Below are positions 1 through 18,361 of a stretch of 32,906 nt of DNA, piece by piece (positions within the stretch are counted from its first letter, which is position 1; the number at the start of each line of letters is the position of its first letter). The notes under the pieces were generated by a model. It had not been told where the DNA came from. It saw only the letters and a list, made by a program, of their open reading frames with translations, and made no database searches. The position numbers and the translations under genes are program-made. This DNA comes from Hypsibius dujardini (lineage: Eukaryota; Tardigrada; Eutardigrada; Parachela; Hypsibiidae), in contig LRSR01010760.1 in NCBI GenBank assembly GCA_001579985.1, forward strand, positions 1 through 32,906, read 5' to 3'.

Positions 1-56
1 CAGTTTGTCTGTTCATCTTGTCTGCCTGTCTGATTTGGTCTGTCTGTTCATCTATC
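1..56. repeat. Degenerate (GTCT)n in TOM1 intron
   Basis: Imperfect GTCTG units at the left edge, just upstream of the first visible exon. The array probably continues outside the window. Confidence 0.7.
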
Positions 57-107
57 TCTCAATGGTTTTCTCATCACTTGAAATTCCTGATGACATTCCT
101 TTATTAG

Positions 108-654
108 AGCTGGGCCGAGACATTTCGGAACACCGCTGAACTTCGCGGCGTCACTGAAGTCTACGACGAATTAAAGTCGAAGGGTATCGATTTTCCGGTT
201 CTCGACATGGATGCCACAGCCCCTATCATTACTCCCCAAAAGGTACGCACCGCACAAATTTGATTACAAGTAGTTCGTTTGTTGAATACAAGTGGAATGA
301 TTTCTTGTCCACACGGTGTTATTTTTAGACGGTGACAACACCTCCCGTTCAACCGGCGACACCACGCCGTACATCCCTCAATCCTCCCACCCACAGCCAA
401 CAGCAACAGTATCAGGATCATTTTCAAGGACAAGAGATTCAACATATTGCCGGTCCGGTTAACCTGACACCGGAGCAGCTGGCGAAGATGCGTAATGAAG
501 TGGACGTCGTCAAGGGAAATCTGCAGGTCTTCACGGAGATGCTCGGGGAAATGAAACCTGGGCAGGAGGATCCCGACGATTTGCAGCTGTTAATTGTAAA
601 CTTTCTATCTTAGAACAGCGAAAATCTGAAGTTGATTAGATTATTGTCTGCCTG

Positions 655-685
<31 letters not shown>

Positions 686-1834
686 CCTGTCTGTCTGCCT
701 GCTTTTTGTCTAAATACAGCTAAAAAGACAGTAGCTAATCGGGTTAATGTGCCTGTCCAGGACTTGCACCAGACTATTCGGGCAATGCAGGACAGGATTG
801 TTCAACTATTGGGAGCGGTCAACAATGAAGAAGTTACCGGTAGGCTTTTCATGGGCTCAGAGGAAGGCACACATGACCTGAATAACTCATGACTGAAGCG
901 TATTTTTTTGTTCTGTTATAGCTGAACTCCTAGTTGTGAATGATGACATGAATAGTTTGTTTCTGCGTTACGAACGATTTGAACGACAACGGAAGGGAGC
1001 CGGTATTCAGGCACGGGCGTTGCCTCAACTTCCGGCTCAGACATCTTCTCGCACCGAACCAGGCTCATCGGGATCTTCTACCTTGATCGATTTTGGAGGA
1101 GAGAAGCGGCCTGCAAATGCGGGAGACGTCGACATGTTGCAGACCGGCGTGGGATCTATAGGTACGACTGGGATTCGGTAGAGGCAGGCAGGCAAAGAAA
1201 TAGATAGATAGATCATGGAGAGACAGGCAGACACAGACAGACAGACAGGCGATCAGACACATACACAGACAATCAGACAGACACATCCAGACAGACAACC
1301 AGACAGACAACCAGACAGGTAGACAGAAAAACAGACAGCCAGATTGATTTTCCAACAGGAATCATTAATTGTTCCCCCTCGCATTATGGTTTCAGGATTG
1401 GGAAGAAACAGTCCTCGCCTCAACATGGATCCTAATGATTCCGATACTGAAGATTTCGGTGCGTTTGCAATGAGCCGCGTAGGACAGTCACAACCAGGAA
1501 TTCCCATAGCCGGTCCTACCCTGCTTCCGAAAGATAGTGAATTGACTGAGATGGAATCATGGTTGAAGTCTCAATCCGCGGTATGTTTTCCTACCATTCC
1601 CTCTTTGTCACAGTGCCGATTTTCATTTGGCATTTTTTGTTTTCTTCTCAGATTCAACCGCAACCAGGCCTGTCTGATCGACCCGCTTTATCCAGTTCCG
1701 AGTTTGACAAATTCCTCGAATCGCGAGCGGTCGCTGCCGAACAACTGCCCAGTGTGTCTGCTTCCAACAACCGTACCGGCGGAGAGAAGGAAGCATCGAA
1801 AGATAAGGAGGAGCACACTCACCTCCTCGACTGA
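108..1834 (+). CDS. TOM1: TOM1-family endosomal sorting adaptor (3' part)
   Basis: Six exons are visible: 108-242, 329-595, 761-839, 922-1161, 1396-1580 and 1652-1834. All have GT-AG borders and phases that join cleanly; the 5' exons lie off the left edge. Exon 1 (starts SWAETFR) is the last helix region of a VHS domain. Exons 2-4 form a GAT domain (LTPEQLAKMRNEV, then AMQDRIVQLL, then ELLVVNDDMNSLFLRYERFER). After it comes a clathrin-box-like LIDFGGE. The end carries ESWLKSQ and, across the last intron, SSEFDKFLESRAVAAEQLP, matching the TOM1 tail that binds myosin VI. The family binds ubiquitinated cargo, Tollip and clathrin on endosomes. Family assignment is firm; TOM1 versus TOM1L1/L2 is not decidable because invertebrates usually have one copy. 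Two introns hold (GTCT)n or (AGAC)n arrays. Confidence 0.9.
645..702. repeat. (GTCT)n array, TOM1 intron
   Basis: Nearly perfect GTCT tetranucleotide array on the + strand between TOM1 exons 2 and 3 of this model. Confidence 0.9.
1180..1342. repeat. (AGAC)n array, TOM1 intron
   Basis: Imperfect AGAC/AGGC units, the reverse orientation of the array at 645-702, filling most of the intron 1162-1395. Confidence 0.9.
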
Positions 1835-2886
1835 GGGAGGAAGATGCGCATGCAGTCAACTATTTTTTCGTGTATCCTCACATACGCGTTCCGCACTGCT
1901 GATCTGGTTAGATGTTCTTCTTGTGCATGCTTTGTAACAAATGTCTGACCTCAAGTCGCGTCAGTTCTTTGCTGTTTACATGACTTTTTTATAGTTACTT
2001 ACCGACCGGTCAGTGGCGCGGCTGAAGACTTTCCTTTTTATGCTGCTCTCGGTAAATGTCAGTTGCTTTTGATTTATCCGTATACTTTGTTGTGTCGTTT
2101 GACTTGATATCATTTAGTCCGTCATTTTTATACGAATTGGCAAAGGCAGGCACCACTTCCATTGAGTTTGGACAGTAATCACCAAAACCTTCCAGTATCT
2201 ACATTGATTCAATCAACCAATAAATCGATGGAGCAGCTTCAGCAGTCATCACACATCACCAATCGAATGACTGTCTCCCTTCTTTGCCGCAGCTCTTCGT
2301 AAAACAGCCTTTCCAAGGCGCAGCTAACGAAACAGACAGCTGAAATGCATAATACTACCAAGGGAAGATAAAGATGAAGATAACGTGATACCAGAAGTAT
2401 GAGCTAGATAAGTCATGTTTCAATAACATGTTTGAATTCAACTAAAATACCTCAAAGTTGATTAAATAAAGTTATTCTATTTAAAAGAAAAGCCATATTT
2501 ACCATTTAAAATAACACGTTAAAGTATGATGTAAAAATTTTTTAAATTTAAAGTAAATTTGGCGATTTGTACTAAAACTAAGCTTTTAAATATCGATCTC
2601 TATTTTTGTCACTATAAATTCAAAAATGTTTTATTTAAAATCAAAGGCCGCTCTAGAATCATTTCAAATGTCTTTTAAATATATTTAAGCAACACGAGAA
2701 CCAGCCGAGGATAGGAGACACGAGTAGTTCACCGTTCATTTATCTGACCGACTGAGTGGTCATTCTCCTGCACGATTTTTCAGGCGCAGTACAACTCGGT
2801 AAGCATGATGATGAACGAACAAAAAGGTATCCATAAAACGTCCCATCCCCGGCGTGGCGAGATGCGAACAAAACTGGGAAAAAGGT
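1835..2886. other. Convergent intergenic spacer, TOM1 / UBA52
   Basis: I see no gene here. It must hold the TOM1 3' UTR (reading +) and the UBA52 3' UTR (reading -). AATAAA on the + strand at 2220-2225 and 2465-2470 are candidate TOM1 poly(A) signals. TTTATT at 2630-2635 is a candidate signal for UBA52 on the opposite strand. The stretch from about 2400 to 2690 is clearly AT-rich. Confidence 0.5.
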
Positions 2887-7447
<4,561 letters not shown>

Positions 7448-7646
7448 AAAATGTATGCTCCTTTTTCAATCTCCTGCTTGACTGGTATTCCCGAGCCGAA
7501 GAGAACGTGTTCCAGTTACAATGTTTTCTTCGACCGCGACAAAAAATGGGCAGTGTGTACGTGGAGAGACAGACTCGGAACAAAGGACTAGCAATTATGG
7601 AAACAATAACGTTAACGCTGGAACACGCAGACTCACACTTCGCTCG

Positions 7647-7661
7647 TTTATTACAAATAAA
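7647..7661. terminator. Face-to-face poly(A) signals of SEC61A and RUVBL1
   Basis: The string TTTATTACAAATAAA holds TTTATT at 7647-7652 (AATAAA on the minus strand, for SEC61A, 122 bp past its stop) and AATAAA at 7656-7661 (for RUVBL1, about 210 bp past its stop). Cleavage 10-30 bases downstream of each would make the two mRNAs overlap at their 3' ends. Confidence 0.6.
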
Positions 7662-7773
7662 AATGAGGTGCACTACGCAGCCGAGGCTCAAGTTAAAGAA
7701 AGAGACTTGCGCCCGGCAGGTCGCGCGTGTATAAAAACAGCAGTGCAAGAAGAATGTTGGATGCATATATATA

Positions 7774-10670
<2,897 letters not shown>

Positions 10671-12103
10671 ATTGAAGACCAGCTGATGGGAATATGCAGC
10701 CTGAAATGGCTCAGCTTCTCTAGCAAAAGTGATTGCCTCTTTTGCACCAGCTGACGGACTGTCGTAACTCCACCTGGAATAAATGCGGGAGAGATGTGTG
10801 AGAAACTGAAATGGCAATGGTGGACGCGGCGGAGAGCGAAGGAAACTTACAAGTCGGACTTTCTCTGGGGAACCGGTCGCGGAAGGAAAGAAAATACGTA
10901 CGGCTTGAATTGAAACACACACACAACACACTGGCGACGTGTTGGTGAGCTGTCGGCAACGTGGCTTGGGTATCTCATTGGTTGCTCTTCATGATCGCGG
11001 CATTTTTGATTGGCTAATATTCTACATAGTAGGTGGGGTGATCTGACGTCAAAAGTCTAGTAGGCGGGACTTGCGTAGTATTCGACGGTAGCGCCGTCTG
11101 CGGGATTCGTCAGGCCGGCGAGCAATCAACTACTTTATTCTGTGTCAATCAACCGATCGATCGCTGGGATCACGCAAAAATGTGGTCTAGGACTTCGTAT
11201 TGCAAATAATAATGTGAAGTGAAGTACAATTTGCGTGCAAGAGAATAGACTTGGGCATTGTCCGGACTCCGGAGTGAATATGTACATCGTTCTTGCACCC
11301 AATACCGGTAATACAATGAATTTGGTAGGGAGGTGCGGGTAGGGATGCGGCAAACCTAAACTTAGCTACGAAACTAAATTACTTACTATATAAACTAAAA
11401 TACTAAAACTAACCAACTTATTTTACAACTAATTTCTGAGTTACCTAATTTGGCTAAAACTTCATTGAAAGGAACTAAACTAAAATAGGATTCGCAACTA
11501 TTTTTCGGTTGATTAAAAAATCAACTAATTGTTTTGCTCTACAGCGCCATCTGCAGAGCGGCTGGTTGTGTGTGAAGTTGAAAATCAATCAACACAAGAG
11601 AGTAATCAGGAGTCAATCAGCTGTTCCATCACAGCTGATTGCCACTTTGGCCTCTTCACGACATTTTAATTGCGAAATTCCGGGAGCTAATTTTAAAAGT
11701 GCGAGACTTTAAAGAGTCCAATCTCACGCTTCCCGCTGCGCACTGCTCATCAGTTTAACTCCTCCTCAAGTCTCTTTAGTTTCACGCACGGTGAGAAAAT
11801 AATAGTTCTTGATAGACTTCTGAGATTAACGTACTAAATTTTTTCGATCAACGTCACATGTTCCGGGCAAGTTTTACTTTTTAAATTAGGGTATAATAGG
11901 TTTTTAAATCTTAACAAGTACGTTTGATAGATCGCTGCGATTAACGTATTTTTGTTTATACTTGTTTGTGTTATCACGTCCTATTTTTGGGGTAAATTTC
12001 AGTTTGTTTAATTAAGGTATACGGTTGCTTATTTTATTTTAAATGGTTCAAGATAGTGCATGAAAGTTTTGACATTTTTCCCCCCAGGCCAACGGGGAAG
12101 GAC
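10671..12103. other. Divergent spacer, SEC61A / DHDH
   Basis: No gene seen. The left part holds the SEC61A 5' UTR (with a probable intron 10850-10774) and promoter; the right part holds the DHDH leader. A good acceptor (CCCCCCCAG, AG 12086-12087) just before the DHDH ATG suggests a spliced DHDH 5' UTR. Confidence 0.5.
10960..11051 (-). promoter_or_regulatory. SEC61A promoter: two CCAAT boxes, CCACG, CRE palindrome
   Basis: Read in the SEC61A direction there is a TGACGTCA palindrome (11044-11051), a CCAAT box (ATTGG on +, 11009-11013), a second CCAAT box (10977-10981) 32 bp away, and CCACG (CGTGG on +, 10960-10964). The last two make an arrangement like the ER stress response element CCAAT-N9-CCACG, but with 12 bases between. 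NF-Y and CREB/ATF-type binding is inferred from motifs only. Confidence 0.45.
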
Positions 12104-14665
12104 ATGAACTGCCACGGCGTCAGTGCTGATGCTTATTTTGCAGAGGTTGCCGCGGAACGCGCACGGAAGGAGCAGCACGCGATGCCGGATAATGGGAAAC
12201 TTCGTTGGGGCATCGCCGGATGCGGACGGATTAGTAACGATTTCGTTGCGGCGCTGACGACGCTTCCATCGGGGGAGCATGAGGTACGGCTGCTAATCAA
12301 TGAATCAATCAAAGTTTGTAACGGTGAACTGGTGTGATCGTCAATCAATCAATACAGCGGGCGCATGTGTTGTTTCTTCTCGCTGGTTAATCACGTTAAT
12401 CAATCAATTTGTCGACCAATCGACCATGTGTGTACAGTAACCCAATTTGTGTCTATAGGTGGCAGCAGTGGCTGCTCGGGACAGGGTTCGTTCGGAGGAG
12501 TTCGCTAAGCGATTCGGCATCCCGAAGGTGTACCATTCCTACGAGGCCTTGGCGGAAGATGACCAAATAGGTACGCAGGAGATGATTCATTTTTCGTGTC
12601 GTTTTTTTCTAGTTTTCTCTTGATGGATGTTGGCTGAATGTTCTCCTTAGACGTGATATACATCGGTACGGTCAATTCGGAACATACCAAGCTATGCAAA
12701 CAAATGCTGCACCATAAAAAACACGTTCTCTGTGAGAAGCCGCTGACACTTCGCTTGCAAGACACAAAGGACCTCTTTGCTTTCGCACGACAAAATGGGA
12801 AATTCTTGATGGAGGTTGGCCTAGAGTGGACGAAACCCTTCGTATTCTGTCTGTTTGTCTGTATGTCGGTCTATCTGTCTGGTTGTCTGTCTGTCTGTCT
12901 GTCTGTTTTTTGTTGTTGAAGAATTCACCTTTCAACCGTAGAAACCACTGTGAACAAATACGTCGCTTCTTGATTGGGTTCTCTTTCCTTCCAGGCGATT
13001 TGGACTCGAACTTTCCCGGCGTACAAGCAACTCAAGTCAGAAATCGAGCAACAGACCATTGGTGATGTCCAACTGGTGACCGCCAACTTCGGCTGTAACG
13101 CTCCAAACGTTCCCAGTCTGGCTCAACGCAACCTCGGTGGCGGGGTACTGCTGAACGTCGGCTGTTACATGATTCAACTGGCGACCCTGGTGTTTCCCAA
13201 TAAGATGCCGACATCCATCAAGGCGGCGGCGACTCTGAATGACGATGGTAAGGACCGATATGCATACTGCTTCGGCAGCAGTGTTGTTGCATTCCCTCAA
13301 TAGTGGACAGTTATTTTTCGAAGAAATGATTTGCTTGTGATTAATGAGATGCCGCTTTGCTGTGTACTACTTTCCGCTTGGTTAGTTCTGGCGGATAATT
13401 AACATTTTTAATTATTGATTGACTGCCATTCAAACTGTTCCATTTCCGTATAGTGTTGTCGACTTGGTTGTTCCGTTTGTCTATTTGTATGTCTGCATGT
13501 CTGCCTGTGTGTGTGTCTGTGTGTCTATCTGTCTGCCTGTCTGCCTGCCTGCCTATCTACTTGACTGTCTTTTTGCCTGTCTATGCTCTGTCACTCTGTC
13601 ACTCTGTCAGTCTGCCTGCCTGATAGCTTCTTGTTTTTCGATCTGGGTATCCGTATATCCCCCGTGCGATCCTGAAATCTCTCGCTCTCTGATGTGCCGC
13701 TGATACTGTCCGTCTCTTTTTGAATCCGTTCTTACACCTCTATTTAACCATGTTCTTCTTGTTGCAGGTGTCGACGAGACCACTGCCATCACGCTGCAAT
13801 ATGAAGACGGTGCGATTGCGCAGTTTCTCATGTCCACGCGAGTGGAGCTTGACAGTGCCGCACGAATCGTCGGAAGCGAAGGCACGATAGAGGTTGGTAA
13901 TTGATTACGCCTCTTAACGAAACAATCGAATGTTTACGTTTCATGGGTGGTGCGTTGCGCCACAGGGTGGATACTGGGACGACCCCACTACAAAGCTTTC
14001 GGCAATATTTGTATAATTTTCAGATCGAAGCACCTTTTTTGGCTCCGACGCAGATGTTGACTCCGAGCGGAAAGTACCACTTTGTGCTGCCTTTTATTGA
14101 CGAAAAGTTTCCGACGAATTTCATCAATTCCGCTGGCTTGTCATACGAGGCGGCGGAGGTTCGAAGATGCATCCTTGCCGGTATGTTATTCACTTTCTTG
14201 ATATTAACCAATCAGATAGATTTTTCAAGGATACAAATATCACCAATAGACAAATCGACAATCATAAAGCGGCAGGCTGGTAGGGAGGCAGAAGACAAAT
14301 AGACAAACAGACAAACACCGACAACAGACAAACACCGACAACAGACAAACACAGACAGACAAATAGGCAGGCAGCTAGCCAGGCAGCTAGCCAGGCAGAC
14401 AGACTGACAGACTGACCAACGGACAGATACACGGACTGCACACAGGCACAGACAGGGAGACAGAGTCACATATACCTAAACCTCTATCATGCGTAGACAG
14501 ACAAGGCAGATAGACAAGAAAAGCGGCCTTTCTCATCCGTTAAGTTCTACAAAGTCTGTTTTCTTAGGTGAACTTGAATGCCCCTGGATGACTCACGCCG
14601 ACTCCATCCTCGACGCCGAAATTATCGAGAAAATCTGCAAGGAAATTAAGGTCAACTACGATTAA
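12104..14665 (+). CDS. DHDH: Trans-1,2-dihydrobenzene-1,2-diol dehydrogenase-like oxidoreductase
   Basis: Seven coding exons: 12104-12283, 12459-12570, 12651-12814, 12995-13247, 13768-13892, 14024-14180 and 14568-14665, giving 362 residues. The GFO/IDH/MocA fold is clear: Rossmann motif LRWGIAGCGRISNDF, then VAAVAARD, the family LCEKP motif with its Lys, AIWTRTFPAY, and GCYMIQL, where the Tyr matches the catalytic Tyr of mammalian DHDH. Known members oxidise trans-dihydrodiols and D-xylose with NADP+ in the cytosol. The N-terminus is about 28 residues longer than in human (334 aa). Met27 (ATG 12182) would give 336 residues and may be the true start; the extension has no obvious signal peptide. 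Introns 3, 4 and 6 contain (GTCT)n or (AGAC)n arrays. The substrate is not decided by sequence. Confidence 0.9.
12847..12907. repeat. (GTCT)n array, DHDH intron 3
   Basis: Tetranucleotide array starting about 30 bp after the exon 3 donor. Confidence 0.85.
13475..13621. repeat. (GTCT)n array, DHDH intron 4
   Basis: Imperfect GTCTG/CCTG array in the 520-bp intron 13248-13767. Confidence 0.85.
14290..14512. repeat. (AGAC)n array, DHDH intron 6
   Basis: Imperfect AGACA units in the opposite orientation to the two arrays in earlier DHDH introns. It includes ACAGACAAACACCGACA duplications near 14306-14350. Confidence 0.85.
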
Positions 14666-15405
14666 AGAGACCGTGCGTGCCGGTTAAAGCCGCCGCGTGA
14701 CTTTACTGGACCGCCTCTGTTGTCGCCTGATAAGGGGAGACAAATGTGGGGTCGCTTTGTGAAGTCTGAAGACATTCTGTCTTATTGTGCCTTTTTAGTT
14801 ATCGTCAACGTGATTGTGCTATGTGTCCATGTTTTCTTTCCGGGACCGCAATACCCAAACTGCGCAGTATTGACCGTTGTCTTCAAGGTCGTTGCTTCCG
14901 GTTTACGGGAACTGCTGAATTAAATTTATGATTTATGACTGCCATTAATAGGTCATATCGATAACTATACGCAGTCAACAACAACTCGCATCATAATGTC
15001 TTAAACTGCGTCGCAGACCTCAAAGGCAAGGAGCAGCAGAGGCGTTGAGACATGGCGTTTTTCGTCTCTGGTGAAGAGATTAGAGAAGGAATTACAGCAA
15101 TCTGAAATCCTAGAATAAAGTAATTTGTGCTTTGCAAACAATTGAAGGATTGCCGTTACGCAGTTTCTCTAATCACATGCAGCAATTCACTAACATCGCA
15201 AGCACTGCGAAATAAGGTCCCATTAGGGAGCAGGTATCTTGCCGATCTTGGCGTAAATGTTTGTTGTTGAAGATAGCATGTCTGCGAAGATAGCTGATCC
15301 TGTTTTTATCTTGTAGTCTCACATTCAATTAACGGGGCTGCTTGGTGGAAGTGGTAGACATGGTCACACCTTCCAAGCAAATACCTTTAACACATTGTGT
15401 CAGTT

Positions 15406-15411
15406 TATCTA

Positions 15412-15457
<46 letters not shown>

Positions 15458-15608
15458 AGCCTGCCTACCGACCTTTCTGTCTTTCCGTCCGTCTGTCTGT
15501 CTGCTTTTCTGTCTGTCTTTCTGCCTGCTTGTAATCCTGACTGTCTGTCTGTCTGTTTATACACCTGTCTTTCTGTCTGCCTATCTGTCTGTCTTATCTA
15601 TTTGTCTG
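15406..15608. repeat. (GTCT)n array, intergenic
   Basis: It begins with a perfect run at about 15413-15459 and degrades into interrupted units. This array creates the long Leu-Ser-Val-Cys reading frames seen here. Confidence 0.9.
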
Positions 15609-16926
15609 GCTTGCCTGGAAGCCCCCCGCTGCTGCTCTGTTTATCTCTTCAGTCTGATTGATAGGAAAAAGGGGCAGTGCCTGATCGGCCTTCATCACGG
15701 CGGCTGCTCATGAATGAAACCACCTTCAGACTCATGTGCCTGAACTGACCCAAGATTGTTTTATCATAGAATGCCAGACAGACCGCGGAATGTCTTAACT
15801 GCCCATATAATATTACGAAGCATCCTAAAACCCAGTTTTTAAGTCATATTCCAATCTTCCCATGCGTCTCGCATATTCTTCTAGGCTGACCACCGAATCT
15901 GATAGGCACATTGTCCGGCCCAGCGACATAACAATATAATGGTGCCATCGCGCTCGTCCAGTAAAGGTTAACCATGCTCGACCTTTGACGGAAAGAAGGA
16001 CCCCGCTGGAACTGAAACAGCCGTCGTAAATACCTCACTGCTGGGGGGAATGTAATGTCTGCCGTATGCCCGCTGCGCGAACACCGTACGATCATTAACA
16101 CACAACCAGTAAGAATGTCCTCATAAAACTAACCGCCTTATCTTCTGAAAGGCGAGACTTTGCCTGGATGGTCCACGGGTTCAAATTCCTGCGGGCATCC
16201 AAAACGGCCGGAACCGGCAAGCACGGCATCCGATCAACAATGTATATAACGACCATGCTTCTAGCCGATCTCTACGGCGTGATATGTATGGGAACTGCCG
16301 TACACCTTTGCGGTTACTTGTTGTTCCAATATTGTTATCGTACGGATATATATATTGTATTACTATTGTCTGAATATATTGTAATTTTGGCGAACAGACA
16401 ACACCCACACTGCCGACAGCTATGACCGATACTGCAAGTGGTTGTTTACTGTTCGAATTTTGGCTCAGAAGTTTGATCGGCTTTCCGAGAGACTCGCTCG
16501 GACAGAGTGCAGAAAGCGCGCGCGCGTAATTGTGGACCTTGAGACGGCGGACTGCGAGCGTCACAGACATTCGACTCGCACGATTTTCGTGCGTGTTGGT
16601 TACGAAGACGGCGGTGCTATAGGTCTTCGCTTTTTTATGAGAAGAGAAGGCCGGCTAAAACTAAAGGCATAGTTAGAAAACTTGATGTTGACTCGCGGGT
16701 TAGCCAAGTGTACCACCCTGATGCGCATATCGGTCGACGTAGAGTTGTGTAATGACTGTCGCTCTCTCGTTCTTTCTACGGGGGACGGGGAACAGAGTCC
16801 GCGTTGGGGCTGCCGCTCATCTCACACGCCCTACAGCTGTAAACAACTACTGTACATAAAAAATATCGTTCATTTATCAGTGGTAGTTGTGGCTGATGAG
16901 AAATGGGTGCGGAAGGCAAAGGTATA

Positions 16927-16955
16927 CAAACAGGCAGATAAACAGGCAGATAAAC

Positions 16956-16996
<41 letters not shown>

Positions 16997-17022
16997 TACA
17001 GACAGACAGACATACAGACAGA
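16927..17022. repeat. (AGAC)n array, intergenic
   Basis: AGACAG units, with AGATA-CAGGC variants at the left side. Confidence 0.9.
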
Positions 17023-18361
17023 GAGGTGGCGACCATAATGTTTGCTGTGTGACTATCATTCACTGGACCTAATTGACCCAATAAAGATCTGTACAGCAAC
17101 AATTTCCTTCAGACAATATAACAATTTGTGAACTCCCTCTTATGTTCCAATGCTCAACAGCCTTTTTTTCCACAATCGACGCGGGTTGCCTGTCGATTAC
17201 TCGTCACAAGGTAAACACCACAAAAACAGGAGTGCCGTTCCGCGTAGCTTCTAGCTGTAGACAAAACAACCGCTCAATTTGCCTACGGACTGAAAGCGCA
17301 ATTTTCTCATTTTTCTCATTCTCGAAAAATCAGTCTGTTCGATGGAGAAAAACACGCGACCTCACTCTCATCTGAGTTTTACATACCAACTGACACAGCT
17401 AGACAGACAACACAGATACCAGCCTATTATACTCTTGCATAATGTGCTTTTTTACATAAAAAACAGCCGGCACGCGGTAAATATACACATGGAAAAATAA
17501 TATTATCACAGGTTCAATGCATGTACCGCTCAAAAATATCCCACAGATTTTCCCCACGCGCTCGAAGGGCAACTGAGCAAACACGGCAATCAAATATCTC
17601 AGAAACCAGTTCAGAGGATAGATGCGAGTATGCTATAAAACATTCGGCAAGTCAATATCCCCAAAAAACACATGCACACAAGGGCGTCATCAGCAAACAA
17701 CTTCCCTGTACAACGGGTACCATAGACAAAAAACTATCTAACACACAATAGGCATAAAGAGATATGTAATAAAACTAGCAAACAGGGAGCTGAGTTAAAA
17801 AAAACACCATTTGAAGTCGCGCAAAAGAAGAAAGAGACGCGCCGAAAGAGGGAAGAGAGAGCGAGACGGAGCACTCGGAAGATTCGGGTGAGCAATTAAC
17901 AGGTGAAACTTGAGCACTGAATTGATTGATTGTCTACTGTTTTTGCCATCCGGTCCTCGGGATCATCATCAGAAGGACGGGAGGGTTTTTTGCCCGGACG
18001 TTTCCGGATTGATGCAGGACGTAAAAGAGAGCAGGAGTAAGAGAGAGATTCCTGACCCTTTTAAATGCACTCTCGGTTTCCGTTCCGTGGCGGGTAGTGA
18101 CGCTTGCCGACCAAGGGCACCGGTTCATTGGCCACTTGATTATCAACTGCGCGTCATCTCATCAGTGAGGGCATCAGTGTAGTGCTGGTGGTGTGGAGTG
18201 TGGAACGCGTGTGTCTGTGTATGTGTGTGTGTGTCTATGAAAAAGGGTCCTTTCAGGAGTTGAGCTGAGCTGACACGATCCTCTCCTTGGAGTGGGCGGG
18301 TGGGAAGGCAGACAGAGACACCTTCGACGAAGGCGCCGCGGAACGCTTTTTCATCAGTCAG

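Larger units (their letters stand above)
14666..18361. other. Gene-poor, repeat-rich spacer
   Basis: I see no convincing gene. The first part is DHDH 3' UTR, with a candidate poly(A) signal AATAAA at 15114-15119. There are two tetranucleotide arrays (about 15406-15608 and 16927-17022). Reading frames here are short, rich in repeat-derived Ser-Val-Cys-Leu or Gln-Thr-Asp-Arg, and lack recognisable domains. The right edge should contain the 3' UTR of the PPP1R3-like gene. Confidence 0.6.

Noticed and set aside
1344-1395. Earlier acceptor for TOM1 exon 5 at AG 1357-1358
   Set aside because: With the one-base carry from the preceding exon it leads to a stop; the acceptor at 1394-1395 restores the frame.
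14720-14923. 67-residue hydrophobic frame after DHDH
   Set aside because: It lies in the probable DHDH 3' UTR (poly(A) signal at 15114) with no splice or start support.
15342-15713. Cys-rich frames of repeated Leu-Ser-Val-Cys
   Set aside because: These are translations of the (GTCT)n array; the period of four bases leaves all frames open. The same artefact occurs at 1065-1507, 12826-13065, 13419-13703, 14212-14469, 16776-17102 and 18795-19136.
16177-16189. GGGTTCAAATTCC resembling a tRNA B box
   Set aside because: No A box at a proper distance, no acceptor-stem pairing and a poor T stem. At most a worn tRNA-derived SINE remnant.
17780-18361. Possible coding around 17910-18182
   Set aside because: No recognisable domain, purine-rich simple sequence and no homologous exon structure; more likely 3' flank of the PPP1R3-like gene.
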